From assembly GCA_002256205.1 (NCBI GenBank), contig NKIW01000005.1, positions 338,830-402,829 on the forward strand: DNA of 64,000 bases. The letters run 5' to 3'. Below, piece by piece: positions 8,626 to 17,627 of the stretch. How positions within the stretch are numbered: position 1 is the first letter of the stretch; each line of letters opens with the position of its first letter. The notes beneath the pieces were generated by a model. That model was not told the DNA's origin and made no database searches. It saw only the letters and a list, made by a program, of their open reading frames with translations. The DNA is from Rhizobiales bacterium PAR1 (GTDB lineage Bacteria; Pseudomonadota; Alphaproteobacteria; Rhizobiales; Beijerinckiaceae). A program made the position numbers and the translations under genes.

Positions 8626-9587
8626 TGGCAGAAGCTGTTCTGCCGGGCGCTATTCCCGCGCTCGGCGCTGACGATATCGTCCTGCCCTTTCACATCGCTC
8701 CGCTCGATACGCGCGGTCGGGCGATCCGGCTTGGACCTATGCTCGACAGCATTCTTGTGCGCCACGCCTATCCGCGTGCTGTCGAGCGCCTTCTGGCCGA
8801 GGCGGTCGCGCTCGCGGCGCTCATGGGCAGTTCGCTGAAATTCGACGGTCGCTTCCAGCTCCAGACCCGAACTGACGGGTCGGTGAACATGCTGGTTGTC
8901 GACCTTTCAACGCCCGCGTCGCTGCGGGCCTACGCGCGTTTTGATGCCGAGGCTGTGGCGGCGCTTGGTGAGGACGCCAGTGCCGCCGCGCTCCTCGGCA
9001 AGGGCCATCTCGGCCTCACGGTGGAGCAGACCGCGCTCAATTCGCGCTATCAGGGCATTGTCGAGCTGGATGGACAGGGGCTTGAAGCAGCGGCGTTGCA
9101 GTATTTCCGTCAATCCGAGCAGATTCCTTCCGCGATGCGCATTGCCGTGGGCGAACAGCTCGTCGCGGGTGGCGGGCGGCGCTGGCGCGTCGGCGGCGTC
9201 CTCGCGCAGTTCCTGCCGACCTCGCCGGAGCGTGTCCGGCAGGCCGATCTCGACCCCGGCGACGCGCCTGAGGGAACCACCCGCCACGCGGTTCCGGAAG
9301 ATGACGCCTGGATCGAGGCGCGCGCGTTGGTTGAGACCACCGAGGACATTGAACTGGTCGATCCCGATCTCGGGCTTGATCGGCTGCTCTATCGTCTCTT
9401 CAACGAGCGCGGCGTGGTCGTCTCCGATCCAGTGACGATGCTCGATCAATGTCGCTGCTCAGAGGAGCGCATTCGTGAGACGCTTCAGCAGTTCGCGGCG
9501 GATGACATTGCGGAGATGCGCGAACCGGATGGCCTTATCGGCGTAACCTGCGAATTCTGCAGCCGGAAGTATCGGCTCTCGCTCTGA
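8625..9587 (+). CDS. hslO: Hsp33 redox-regulated holdase chaperone
   Basis: A 320-residue Hsp33. The N-terminal folding domain contains the conserved GSSLKFDGRFQLQT region. The C-terminal zinc switch has C276-x-C278 and C309-x2-C312 (QCRC and CEFC), the canonical CxC-CxxC pattern. Under oxidative stress the cysteines form disulfides, zinc is released and the protein holds unfolding clients in the cytoplasm. ATG overlaps the argF stop (TGATG); a TTG one codon earlier is less likely. The coupling of an oxidative-stress chaperone to arginine genes appears positional rather than functional. Confidence 0.95.
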   Translation: MAEAVLPGAIPALGADDIVLPFHIAPLDTRGRAIRLGPMLDSILVRHAYPRAVERLLAEAVALAALMGSSLKFDGRFQLQTRTDGSVNMLVVDLSTPASLRAYARFDAEAVAALGEDASAAALLGKGHLGLTVEQTALNSRYQGIVELDGQGLEAAALQYFRQSEQIPSAMRIAVGEQLVAGGGRRWRVGGVLAQFLPTSPERVRQADLDPGDAPEGTTRHAVPEDDAWIEARALVETTEDIELVDPDLGLDRLLYRLFNERGVVVSDPVTMLDQCRCSEERIRETLQQFAADDIAEMREPDGLIGVTCEFCSRKYRLSL

Positions 9588-9593
9588 AGTGCC

Positions 9594-9986
9594 TCAGTTT
9601 ACGGTGCGCGCAACAAACGGCGTATCGAGTGAAAACGCCGGGATCGCGACCTCGAACCGCCGCCCATCGGCCGCTACCATCTCGTAGGTCCCGACCATGA
9701 TCCCGTGACCGGAGGTCAGCGGGCACCCCGAAGAATAGCGGAAAACTTCGCCGGGTTTCAGGATCGGCTGTTCGCCCACCACGCCGAGGCCCCGCACATG
9801 CTGCGTTTTGCCGAACCCGTCGGTAATCTCCCAGTGCCGCGCCCGGAGTTGCACCGTATCGCTGGAGTGGTTGCGGATCTCGACTTCGTAAATCCAGAAA
9901 AATTCTCCGCTCTCCGGGCGCGAACGCTCGGCGGCGTATTCAGGGGCAACCTTGACTTCAATCCCGTCCGTGACAGCGGTGTACAT
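9594..9986 (-). CDS. apaG: ApaG (CorD) protein
   Basis: A 130-residue fibronectin-III-like protein with the family motifs FFWIYEVEIRNHS, WEITDG, the G-V-G-x-Q-P-x-L stretch and YSSGCPLTS-GIMVGTYEM. The chosen ATG gives MYTAVTDGIEV, the usual N-terminus; a longer frame upstream is not conserved. ApaG is linked genetically to cobalt resistance and to diadenosine tetraphosphate turnover, but its biochemical role is unsettled. It is convergent with hslO, only 6 bp between stops, and divergent from dcd. Confidence 0.95.
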   Translation of the reverse strand: MYTAVTDGIEVKVAPEYAAERSRPESGEFFWIYEVEIRNHSSDTVQLRARHWEITDGFGKTQHVRGLGVVGEQPILKPGEVFRYSSGCPLTSGHGIMVGTYEMVAADGRRFEVAIPAFSLDTPFVARTVN

Positions 9987-10164
9987 GGCTTTGCGCCTGT
10001 TCTTGAAAGCGTTTCCGGCAACAAGCATGCCTTGCGCGCGGCGAGGCGTCAATTCCGGCAAAAGATCGCAGAAGCGTTGAAAACCCGGAGAAATGGCGCG
10101 GTTCCCGTTGCCTGACCCTTGGCTGTCCTATAGCCATCAAGGAACCTGAGTGAAGGGTAGCGTG

Positions 10165-11256
10165 ATGAGTGGACCAGCAGGCATTTTTTCGGATGTGATG
10201 ATCGAGGCTATGCTGGATCGCGCCGAGATCCGCGTGCCGATGCCGCTCGCCAAGGGGCAAGTGCAGCCAGCGAGCCTTGATCTGCGCCTCGGTGCACGTG
10301 CCTGGCGGATGCGCGCGAGCTTCCTGCCGGGGCCCAGCGGTTCGGTCGCGGAACGCATCGCTGCCTATTCGCTCCATGAAATCGATCTGACGCGCGGGGC
10401 AGTGCTTGAGACCGGCTGCGTCTATCTGGCGGAAGTTCAGGAAGAACTCGCCCTGCCGTCTGATGTGGCGGCGGCGGCCAACCCCAAAAGCTCAACCGGG
10501 CGGCTCGACGTTTTCACGCGCGTGATCACGGAGGGCGCGGGCGCATTCGATACCATTCCGGCGGGCTACCAGGGCCCGCTCTATGCCGAGATCTCGCCGC
10601 GCACGTTCCCGGTTCTCGTACGGATGGGTTCGCGCCTGTCGCAGATCCGCTTCCGGCGTGGTCAGCCGCGTATCGATGACATCGCGTTGCGCGCGTTGCA
10701 TGCCCGCTCGCGGCTGGTGGATCGCGAAGAGGCGCTGATTCAGGACGGCGTGACCTTTTCGGTCGATCTTTCGGGGTTCGACGCGCAGGGGCTCGTCGGC
10801 TATCGCGGTAAGCGCCACACCGCACTCGTAGATGTCGACCGGGTGGGCGCCTATGTCGCGAGCGAATACTGGGAGCCGATCTTTCTCGGCGCGCGCCGAG
10901 AACTGGTGCTGGACCCGAACGAGTTCTACATTCTCGCCTCCAAGGAAGCGGTGCATGTTCCGCCGGATCATGCAGCGGAGATGGTCCCGTTTGATGCGGT
11001 CATGGGTGAATTCCGCGTGCATTATGCCGGCTTCTTCGATCCCGGTTTTGGCCATGCTGCGGCTGGCGGATCCGGCGCGCGAGGCGTGCTCGAGGTACGC
11101 TCGCGGGATGTGCCGTTCATCGTCGAGGACGGACAGGTGGTCGGCCGTCTGATTTACGAGAAAATGGCCGGCGCACCGAAGCAGCTCTACGGCGCCGGGC
11201 TGTCCTCGAACTATCAGGCGCAGGGGCTCAAGCTTTCGAAGCATTTCATCGGTTGA
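10165..11256 (+). CDS. dcd: dCTP deaminase, long two-domain alphaproteobacterial form
   Basis: A 363-residue protein, almost twice the length of E. coli Dcd, with two trimeric-dUTPase-like halves. The first carries PASLDLRLG, NPKSSTGRLDVFTRVI and the turn AEISPRTFPVLVRMGSRLSQIRF; the second carries LDPNEFYILASKE, MVPFDAVMGEFRVHYAGFFDPGFG and a C-terminal SSNYQAQGLKLSKHF. This matches the long 2'-deoxycytidine 5'-triphosphate deaminase family. It would supply dUTP for thymidylate synthesis. The ATG follows AAGGG at good spacing; a GTG five codons upstream is possible. It stands alone and is followed by tRNA-Gly. Confidence 0.88.
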   Translation: MSGPAGIFSDVMIEAMLDRAEIRVPMPLAKGQVQPASLDLRLGARAWRMRASFLPGPSGSVAERIAAYSLHEIDLTRGAVLETGCVYLAEVQEELALPSDVAAAANPKSSTGRLDVFTRVITEGAGAFDTIPAGYQGPLYAEISPRTFPVLVRMGSRLSQIRFRRGQPRIDDIALRALHARSRLVDREEALIQDGVTFSVDLSGFDAQGLVGYRGKRHTALVDVDRVGAYVASEYWEPIFLGARRELVLDPNEFYILASKEAVHVPPDHAAEMVPFDAVMGEFRVHYAGFFDPGFGHAAAGGSGARGVLEVRSRDVPFIVEDGQVVGRLIYEKMAGAPKQLYGAGLSSNYQAQGLKLSKHFIG

Positions 11257-11377
11257 GTGGCGCGGAGTGCCGCCGGGTCAAGCGGCTGATACGCGAGGCG
11301 GGGGCAAAATTCTTGGGCATTTTCCTGCTGAACTCTTGCGTGTTTGTGAAAAATTGGGCTTATGGCGCTTCTGCCAG

Positions 11378-11451
11378 GCGGGTGTAGTTCAATGGTAGAA
11401 CGGCAGCTTCCCAAGCTGCATACGAGGGTTCGATTCCCTTCACCCGCTCCA
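11378..11451 (+). tRNA. tRNA-Gly (anticodon CCC), CCA encoded
   Basis: The acceptor stem GCGGGTG pairs with CACCCGC, followed by T and an encoded CCA. The D-loop contains AGTTCAATGGTAGA, the anticodon stem GCAGC/GCTGC encloses TTCCCAA (anticodon CCC), and the T-arm reads GAGGGTTCGATTCCCTT. It reads glycine codon GGG. Its last 26 bases are duplicated 107 bp downstream. Confidence 0.96.
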
Positions 11452-11639
11452 GAATTTCTCGGTGAGCATCGAACTCTCGTTTGAGGGCGATCCCCGGACG
11501 AGCATCGTCCGGAGGGGATCACGGATGAATCCGGGTTCGATTCCCTTCACCCACTCCAGAATTTTCCGGCGAGCATCGAACCCTTGTCTGGATCCGATCC
11601 CCGGATAGGCTTCGTCCGGAGAGGATTAGAAGGGGCGCC
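11426..11639 (+). repeat. two tandem 107-bp copies: tRNA-Gly 3' end plus hairpin
   Basis: Copy 1 (11426-11532) begins in the T-arm of the functional tRNA-Gly and includes a hairpin at 11489-11520 (GATCCCCGGACG ... CGTCCGG-AGGGGATC). Copy 2 (11533-11639) repeats the T-arm and acceptor end with a single change (CACCCACTCCA), then AGAATTTTC, GAGCATCGAA and a matching hairpin at 11596-11627. Both landmarks are offset by exactly 107 bp. Copy 2 has no 5' tRNA half, so it is not a tRNA gene. Confidence 0.85.
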
Positions 11640-11651
11640 CGATAGCGCCCC
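11632..11651 (-). terminator. possible terminator of the AhpD-like gene
   Basis: Stem GGGGCGC / GCGCCCC with loop CCGATA just beyond the stop codon of the minus-strand gene. The tail on that strand (TTCTAATCC) is poor in T, so efficiency is uncertain. Confidence 0.4.
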
Positions 11652-11660
11652 CTCCGACGC

Positions 11661-12212
11661 TCATGCTGCGAGATCGAGCGACACCGCGGGGAAATCGACG
11701 GCGGTCTGGAAAACCTCGTTGATGTAATTGGTCAGCGTGTTCAGGGCGACATGCGCGACGATTTCGACGATCTCGGCATCCGAATAGCCCGCCGCGCGTA
11801 CCGCAGCGACATCGGCATCGCTGACCGTGCCGCGCGCCGTGGTGACGGTGACCGCGAAACGGACGGCGGCATCCGCCTTTGCATCGGTCGAGTGGCCGGC
11901 ACGGCTGGCCGCAATCTCTGAATCCCCGAGCTTTGCGACATTCTTGCCGATGTAGGTATGCGCTGCGAGGCAATAACCACAGCCATTGATCTGGGCGACA
12001 GCCAGTGCGATGCGCTCGCGGGTCGCAGCATTGAGCGCGCCCTTGGCGAGCGCGCCGTTGAGGCTGAGATAACCTTCGAGCGCGGCGGGGCTTGTTGCGG
12101 TCAGGCGAAAGAGGTTCGGCACCGAGCCGATCTGCTTCTTCACGGCTTCGAGCAGCGTCTGAGCAGTGGCGGGGGCGGCGTCGATGGTGGCGGGGGTCGG
12201 GATGCGGGACAT
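11661..12212 (-). CDS. carboxymuconolactone decarboxylase / AhpD-like family protein
   Basis: A 183-residue all-alpha protein with the CxxC redox motif in QINGCGYCLAAH, including the downstream His used by AhpD-type peroxidases. The family includes thiol peroxidase partners and decarboxylases; the CxxC-x3-H arrangement favours a peroxidase-related, thiol-disulfide role. AGGAG precedes the ATG. It is divergent from a LysR regulator with 123 bp between starts, a layout that usually means the regulator controls the enzyme. The substrate is not known. Confidence 0.88.
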   Translation of the reverse strand: MSRIPTPATIDAAPATAQTLLEAVKKQIGSVPNLFRLTATSPAALEGYLSLNGALAKGALNAATRERIALAVAQINGCGYCLAAHTYIGKNVAKLGDSEIAASRAGHSTDAKADAAVRFAVTVTTARGTVSDADVAAVRAAGYSDAEIVEIVAHVALNTLTNYINEVFQTAVDFPAVSLDLAA

Positions 12213-12283
12213 GATGTTCTCCTGTTTCGGGGCACACGGAACTGCGTGCTTGACGAAGAGGAAGATGATCTCTCAAGAGATGA

Positions 12284-12301
12284 ATGATAATACGGTATCA
12301 T
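12284..12301. promoter_or_regulatory. palindrome between the AhpD-like gene and LysR regulator
   Basis: ATGATA-ATACGG-TATCAT, an interrupted inverted repeat with a T-N11-A core typical of LysR sites, in the middle of the divergent promoter region. Confidence 0.45.
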
Positions 12302-12335
12302 CGCGCATCATCATTGCATAAATTGGGATAATATC

Positions 12336-13241
12336 ATGGACCGTTTTGACGCCATCAGTGCATTCGTCTCGGTGGCGGATCACAAGGGCTTCGCGCCGGC
12401 GGCCCGCAAACTCGGCCTCTCCACCTCGGCGATCACCCGCCATGTCTCGGCACTGGAAGAGCGGCTCGGTGTTCGCCTGCTCAACCGGACGACGCGTGCC
12501 GTGAGCCTCACGGATGCCGGGCATCGCTTTCTCGAACGCAGCCGCCGCATTCTCGCGGATCTCGACGAGGCCGAGCAGATGGCCGAGAGCGAGCGCGGCG
12601 AACCCATGGGGCGCTTCGTGCTTTCGGCGCCGCAGGTTTTCGGCCGCTTGCACGTGGCGCCGCTGATCTGCGACTTCATGAGCCTTCACCCCAAGCTCCG
12701 CGCGGAACTGCTGCTGTCGGACCGGATGGTCAATCTCGTCGAAGAGGGTGTGGATGTCGCGATCCGCATCGGCCACCTCGCGGATTCAAGCGATATTGCC
12801 CGCAAGGTCGGTGCCGTCCGCCGTGTCCTGGTTGCTGCACCCGGATACCTTTCGGCGACGGGTGTCCCGGATACGGTGGAGGCGCTGAAGAGCCACCGGT
12901 TGATCTCCTTCACCGCGCTGACGGCCCCGCATCTCTGGCAATTCCGGCACCACGGCGAGAACTTCGGGATCGAAGTGAACCCGAACTATGCCTCAAACAG
13001 CGCCGACGCTGTGATCTGGCATGCGGCGCAAGGCGGCGGCATCACGATGGCGTTGTCGTATCAGGTTGCGGATCACCTGCGGGATGGGCGGCTCAAACTG
13101 CTGCTTTCCGAGTTTGAGCCTGCTCCCTATCCGGTCCAGTTCGTCTACCCAAGCTCGAGATTACTCTCGCTCAAGGTGCGTGCCTTTCTCGAGCATACCC
13201 TCGCCACCCGGAACTGGGATTTTCTTGGTTTCGACAGATGA
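12336..13241 (+). CDS. LysR-family transcriptional regulator
   Basis: A 301-residue LysR protein. The N-terminal helix-turn-helix spans about residues 1-60 (FAPAARKLGLSTSAITRHVS, then RTTRAVSLTDAG), followed by a substrate-binding domain of the type-2 periplasmic fold. The N-terminal sequence MDRFDAISAFVSVADHKGF is typical of the large CrgA-like subgroup. It is divergent from the AhpD-like gene and may regulate it through the palindrome in the shared spacer. The inducer is unknown. Confidence 0.93.
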   Translation: MDRFDAISAFVSVADHKGFAPAARKLGLSTSAITRHVSALEERLGVRLLNRTTRAVSLTDAGHRFLERSRRILADLDEAEQMAESERGEPMGRFVLSAPQVFGRLHVAPLICDFMSLHPKLRAELLLSDRMVNLVEEGVDVAIRIGHLADSSDIARKVGAVRRVLVAAPGYLSATGVPDTVEALKSHRLISFTALTAPHLWQFRHHGENFGIEVNPNYASNSADAVIWHAAQGGGITMALSYQVADHLRDGRLKLLLSEFEPAPYPVQFVYPSSRLLSLKVRAFLEHTLATRNWDFLGFDR

Positions 13242-13335
13242 AGTCATGACCCGGCGCGTGCAAACCGCCTTTATCGCGAGCAAGTTTCTGGCGGCAAGGG
13301 TAATCACGCCGGGATCCGAATGCTTCCACATTGGC

Positions 13336-15249
13336 CTACACGTTGACTTGCGTGCCGATCTCCACCACTCGCCCGGCTGGAATGTGGAAATAGTCGGTCG
13401 CGCCGGCCGCATTGCGCGCGAGGAAGATGAAGAGGCGGCTTTGCCAAGGGGGCATGCCGCTTCGGGCGGCGAGCTTGAGCGTGCGGCGTGAAACGAGGAA
13501 GGAGGTCGACATGATGTCGAACTTCCAGCCGAGCTTGCGGCAGAGCGCGAGGCCATGCGGCACATTCGGCTCTTCCATATAGCCGAAGGTCATCGTCACC
13601 TGCCGGAAGCCGGGGACGATATCGTCCATCTGCACCCGCTCGGCATCAGAGATGCGCGGCACATCGGCGGTGCGGATCGTCAGGATCACGTTGTGCTCGT
13701 GCAGCGATTTGAAGTGCTTGAGCGAGTGCATCAGCGCGACTGGCGCATATTCCGGGTGTGCGGTGAGGAACACCGCCGTGCCGGGAATCGAAGGCGGCGG
13801 CTTGCGCGCAAGCGAACGCAAGAGGTCCACCAAGGGAATTTCGGTTTGGCGATCTTTCTGGGCCAGTAGATTGGTGCCGCGCACCCACGTCCACATCAGG
13901 GTGACCACGGCAGCGCCGATGATCAGCGGAACATAGCCGCCATCCAGAAGCTTCATGAGATTAGCTCCAAGAAAAACGAGATCAATGACAAGAAAGGGTA
14001 CGATCAACGCCAACGCAGCGGGCAACGGCCAGTGCCAGTGGCGGTTGACGACGATGATCGCGAGAATGGCCGTCACCACCATCGTGCCGGTGACGGCGAT
14101 GCCGTAAGCGTTGGCGAGCTTCGAGGACGAGCCGAAGGCCAGCACCAGAACCAGAACACCGATCAGCAGCAGCGTATTCACGAAGGGCATGTAGATCTGC
14201 CCTGATTGCTCAGCCGAGGTGTGCTGGATCTTCATACGCGGAAGAAGCCGGAGTTGGATCGCCTGCCGCGTCAGGCTGTAGGCCCCGGTGATCACTGCCT
14301 GACTGGCGATGATGGTTGCCATGGTCGCGAGGACCACGACAGGGATGAGCGCCCACGAGGGGTAGAGCATGAAGAACGGGTTCTCGATGGCTTCCGGCTG
14401 CACGAGCAGCAGCGCGCCCTGTCCGAGGTAATTCAGGATGAGCGAGGGGAAAGCGACAAAGCTCCAGGCGAACTGGATCGGCTTGCGCCCGAAGTGGCCG
14501 AGATCGGCATAGAGCGCTTCCGCGCCTGTCACCGAGAGGAACACCGCGCCAAGAGCGATCAACCCGATGGTACCGTGGTTCAGCAGAAAGTTGACCGCAT
14601 GGACGGGGTTGATGGCTTCGAGCACCGAGAGGTCATCGGCAATATGCGCGATGCCGCCGATGGCCATCACCGCAAACCAGATCAGTGTGATCGGCCCGAA
14701 TAGCACCGAAACCGCCGCTGTGCCGCGTGACTGCACCCAGAACAGGGCGATGATGATCACCACAGTGATTGGCAATACGTAGGGCTCGAAACTGGCGGTC
14801 ACCAGCTTGAGACCTTCCACCGCCGAGAGCACGGAAATTGCTGGCGTGATCAGCGCATCGCCATAAAAGAGCGCCGCGCCGATTGCACCGGTCAGCAGGA
14901 TCGCCGGTACCGAACGCCCGAGCGCGCGTTGCGCCAAAGCCAGCAGCGAGAGCGTGCCACCTTCACCCTGATTGTCTGCTTTGAGCAGGATCATCACGTA
15001 TTTGAGCGTGACGATGATCATGAGCGTCCAGAGAATCAGCGACACCACGCCCAGGATGCTCGCGCGTTCAATCACGGTCGCGCCACCGGCATGTGCACCG
15101 CCCGCTGCCACCATCGCCTCGCGAAAGGCATAAAGCGGAGATGTGCCGATATCGCCGTAAACGACACCGATCGAGCCGAGCGTCAGGGTCCAGAAGCCGG
15201 TCTTGGCGGCGTGGGGGGGGGCGGAAAGAGTCTGAGTGGTCGCGTCCAT
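13336..15249 (-). CDS. kup: Kup potassium uptake transporter
   Basis: A 637-residue KUP/HAK/KT protein. About twelve membrane segments follow the family signature [17 protein letters not shown]; a cytoplasmic C-terminal domain of about 150 residues begins around [13 protein letters not shown]. It takes up K+ with protons at the inner membrane. ATG at 15249 (MDATTQ) is preceded by AAGGTG; an earlier in-frame start adds seven residues. It is divergent from a KdpDE-like two-component pair, 140 bp apart, so this sensor system may control kup rather than a Kdp ATPase. Confidence 0.96.
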   Translation of the reverse strand: MDATTQTLSAPPHAAKTGFWTLTLGSIGVVYGDIGTSPLYAFREAMVAAGGAHAGGATVIERASILGVVSLILWTLMIIVTLKYVMILLKADNQGEGGTLSLLALAQRALGRSVPAILLTGAIGAALFYGDALITPAISVLSAVEGLKLVTASFEPYVLPITVVIIIALFWVQSRGTAAVSVLFGPITLIWFAVMAIGGIAHIADDLSVLEAINPVHAVNFLLNHGTIGLIALGAVFLSVTGAEALYADLGHFGRKPIQFAWSFVAFPSLILNYLGQGALLLVQPEAIENPFFMLYPSWALIPVVVLATMATIIASQAVITGAYSLTRQAIQLRLLPRMKIQHTSAEQSGQIYMPFVNTLLLIGVLVLVLAFGSSSKLANAYGIAVTGTMVVTAILAIIVVNRHWHWPLPAALALIVPFLVIDLVFLGANLMKLLDGGYVPLIIGAAVVTLMWTWVRGTNLLAQKDRQTEIPLVDLLRSLARKPPPSIPGTAVFLTAHPEYAPVALMHSLKHFKSLHEHNVILTIRTADVPRISDAERVQMDDIVPGFRQVTMTFGYMEEPNVPHGLALCRKLGWKFDIMSTSFLVSRRTLKLAARSGMPPWQSRLFIFLARNAAGATDYFHIPAGRVVEIGTQVNV

Positions 15250-15389
15250 GGGGCACCTTGAGGCCAGCATTGGCCATGGGACAGATCAACGCTCTGGCGC
15301 ATAAGGATGCGATAGGCCATTCGATCCGTGCGCATAAAGAACCCGTAAAGACCATGGACAGCGCCATCTGACGGCACCACAAATAGGGG

Positions 15390-16919
15390 ATGATGAACCC
15401 GAGGGCCGAAAATTCTATCTTGCCGCCGGCGGCTAATTGGCGAAGCCTGCCCCAAAGTCGCGCGCTCTATGCCGCAGTGATCATGGTGGGTCTGACCGTC
15501 GCCGTGGGCGCTGCGCTGCGCGATCATTTGCCAGCCTCGTCGATGCCGCTGCTGTTTCTGCTGGCGGTACTCATTGCCTCGGTGCGCTTCGGTTTCTGGA
15601 CCGGGATTATCGCCTCTATTCTTGCCTTCCTCGCCGAAAATTTCTTCTTCATCGAGCCACATTTCACCTTTCATGTTTCCCATGTCGGCGATTGGCTTAC
15701 GTTGGTGGTGCTTCTGGCAGCGGGGGCGACGACCGGCTTTCTCGTCGGCCGCTTGCGCGAGGAGGCCGATGCCGCACAGACCCGTGCCGTGGCGCTGGAG
15801 GTCATGGGACAATGCGCGGCGAGTCTTGCGACCTGCGAAACACCTGCGGCTGTCTTCGCCGCCTTGACGCAAAATCTCGCCCGTGTCTCGGATGGACAGG
15901 CCTTGGTTCTGGTCCCGGAGGCCGGGCGGCTGGTGATCCGCTCCAGCTTGCCGGAGGGGCTTGTGCTCGAACCGCAGGATAGTGATGCAGCCGAACGTGC
16001 TTTCCGGCGGGGGAGCGCCGAAGATCCTGCAGCGCCCGGATGGGCGGGTGGGCGTTTCGCCTTCCGTCTGCTCGGCGAGACGGATGGGGTTGTGGGCTAC
16101 AGGCCGCTCATGGCCAGTGGCAGACGGGATGAACAGGCCCAGCATGCGCGCCACGCTATGATCGAGCAGGCAAGATTGGCGCTGGGGCGGCTGACCTACG
16201 CGCAGGACGCTGCCGAAGCGCGTGCCAGCGCCGAGCGCGAGGCCCTGCGCGCGGCGCTATTGTCCTCGCTCTCGCATGACCTGAAAACGCCGCTGGCGAC
16301 CATTCTGGGCGGGGTCACCTCCTTGCGCGAATTCGGCGATGCCATGCCGGCGGCGGCGCGCGGAGATACGCTGCTGGCGATCGAGCAGGAGGCCGAACGC
16401 CTCGCGCGCTATGTCTCGAACCTCTTGCACATGACGCGCCTCAAGGCTGGCCTCGATTTCCATCCGGACTGGATTGACGTACTTGATGCCGCGCGCGGTG
16501 CCGTCGCGCGAGCGCGTCGGGCCTACCCGCAGCGCATCGTGACGCTCGAATGTCTGCATGAAAGCGTGATCATTCGCTCGGATGCTGTTCTGCTGGAGCA
16601 GGCGCTGTTCAACCTCATCGACAATGCCCTGAAATTTTCGTCCCCGGATCAGCCGGTGCAGGTCGTAGTTGCACGTGAGGATGCGCTGGTGTTTCTCCGC
16701 GTGAAAGATCGCGGACCGGGGATTCCGGCAGCAGAACAGGATCACGTCTTTGATCCCTTTTATCGCGGCAGCAGCCATACCCAAAGCGGCACAGGCCTTG
16801 GTCTCGCGATTGTACGTGGGATCGTGCAGGCGCTCGGGGGGAAGGTGACGTTGGAAAGTCCTTGGGCTGGACAAGGCGGAACGATAATGGAGGTCAAGCT
16901 GCCGGAGGCATTGAACTAG
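15390..16919 (+). CDS. KdpD-like sensor histidine kinase lacking the N-terminal KdpD/USP half
   Basis: A 509-residue kinase. Four membrane segments (about residues 26-120) form the DUF4118 domain of KdpD, with the KdpD-like stretch FLLAVLIASVRFGFW and the region ENFFFIEPHFTF. A GAF-like region follows (about 135-260), then the H-box LSSLSHDLKTPLATILGGVTS with His296, N-box FNLIDNALKFS and G-box SGTGLGLAIVRGI. Full KdpD proteins have about 380 more residues at the N-terminus (Walker-A KdpD domain plus USP domain), absent here with no open frame upstream to supply them. kdpE begins one base after the stop codon. No kdpFABC is present in the window; kup is divergent. Confidence 0.88.
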   Translation: MMNPRAENSILPPAANWRSLPQSRALYAAVIMVGLTVAVGAALRDHLPASSMPLLFLLAVLIASVRFGFWTGIIASILAFLAENFFFIEPHFTFHVSHVGDWLTLVVLLAAGATTGFLVGRLREEADAAQTRAVALEVMGQCAASLATCETPAAVFAALTQNLARVSDGQALVLVPEAGRLVIRSSLPEGLVLEPQDSDAAERAFRRGSAEDPAAPGWAGGRFAFRLLGETDGVVGYRPLMASGRRDEQAQHARHAMIEQARLALGRLTYAQDAAEARASAEREALRAALLSSLSHDLKTPLATILGGVTSLREFGDAMPAAARGDTLLAIEQEAERLARYVSNLLHMTRLKAGLDFHPDWIDVLDAARGAVARARRAYPQRIVTLECLHESVIIRSDAVLLEQALFNLIDNALKFSSPDQPVQVVVAREDALVFLRVKDRGPGIPAAEQDHVFDPFYRGSSHTQSGTGLGLAIVRGIVQALGGKVTLESPWAGQGGTIMEVKLPEALN

Positions 16920-16920
16920 G

Positions 16921-17610
16921 GTGAGTGGCGCGGGATTTTCCATTCTGATCGTTGATGACGAAGCGCAGATCCAGCGCTTCCTGCGTCACGCGCTCGAAGC
17001 GGCGGGCTATCGTGTACTGACGGCGGATCGTGCCGCGACGGCCTTGCGCCTGATTGGCTCGGAAAGCCCCGATCTCGTGGTGCTCGATCTCGGCCTGCCC
17101 GATCTTGATGGCAAGGCGGTGCTCGGCCAGCTGCGTCAGACGTCCGAAGTGCCGGTGATCGTTCTCTCCGCACGCGACGATGAAACCGAGAAGATCGCGG
17201 CGCTGGATCTCGGCGCGAATGACTACGTCGAAAAGCCCTTCGGGATCGGCGAGTTGCTGGCGCGCATCCGGGCCATCCTGCGCCCGAAACGGAGCGGTGA
17301 AGCCCGTGACGAACTCATTCGGCTGGGCACCCTGACGATTGATCGCCCGGCGCATCGCGTTGCGCGTCACGGCGAGGTTATCAAGCTAACGCCGACCGAG
17401 TTCGAGCTGCTGGTGCTGCTCGCCACCCATGCCGGGCGCGTGCTTACGCACCGGCAGATCCTCACGAAGGTCTGGGGACCGGCCCATACCGAGGATGTCG
17501 CATATTTGCGGGTTTTCATCGGGCAGGTACGACACAAGATCGAGGAAAACCCGGCCGAACCTACCTTGATCCTGACAGAACCGGGCGTGGGCTACCGCGC
17601 AAAGGCATAA
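16921..17610 (+). CDS. kdpE: KdpE-like response regulator
   Basis: A 229-residue OmpR-type regulator with receiver residues DD (12-13), phospho-acceptor Asp56 (VVLDLGLPDLDG), Ser in VLSARDDE and Lys in VEKPFG. The effector domain has LTPTEFELLVLLATHAGRVLTHRQIL and AYLRVFIGQVRHKIE, which is the KdpE signature. Translation starts at GTG two bases after the sensor stop. It should be phosphorylated by the adjacent truncated KdpD-like kinase. The nearest potassium-transport gene is the divergent kup. Confidence 0.92.
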   Translation: MSGAGFSILIVDDEAQIQRFLRHALEAAGYRVLTADRAATALRLIGSESPDLVVLDLGLPDLDGKAVLGQLRQTSEVPVIVLSARDDETEKIAALDLGANDYVEKPFGIGELLARIRAILRPKRSGEARDELIRLGTLTIDRPAHRVARHGEVIKLTPTEFELLVLLATHAGRVLTHRQILTKVWGPAHTEDVAYLRVFIGQVRHKIEENPAEPTLILTEPGVGYRAKA

Positions 17611-17627
17611 GGACGCGCGCAGAACGC

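Noticed and set aside
11533..11559. second tRNA-Gly gene
   Set aside because: Only the T-arm and 3' acceptor strand are present; there is no D-arm, anticodon arm or 5' acceptor strand.
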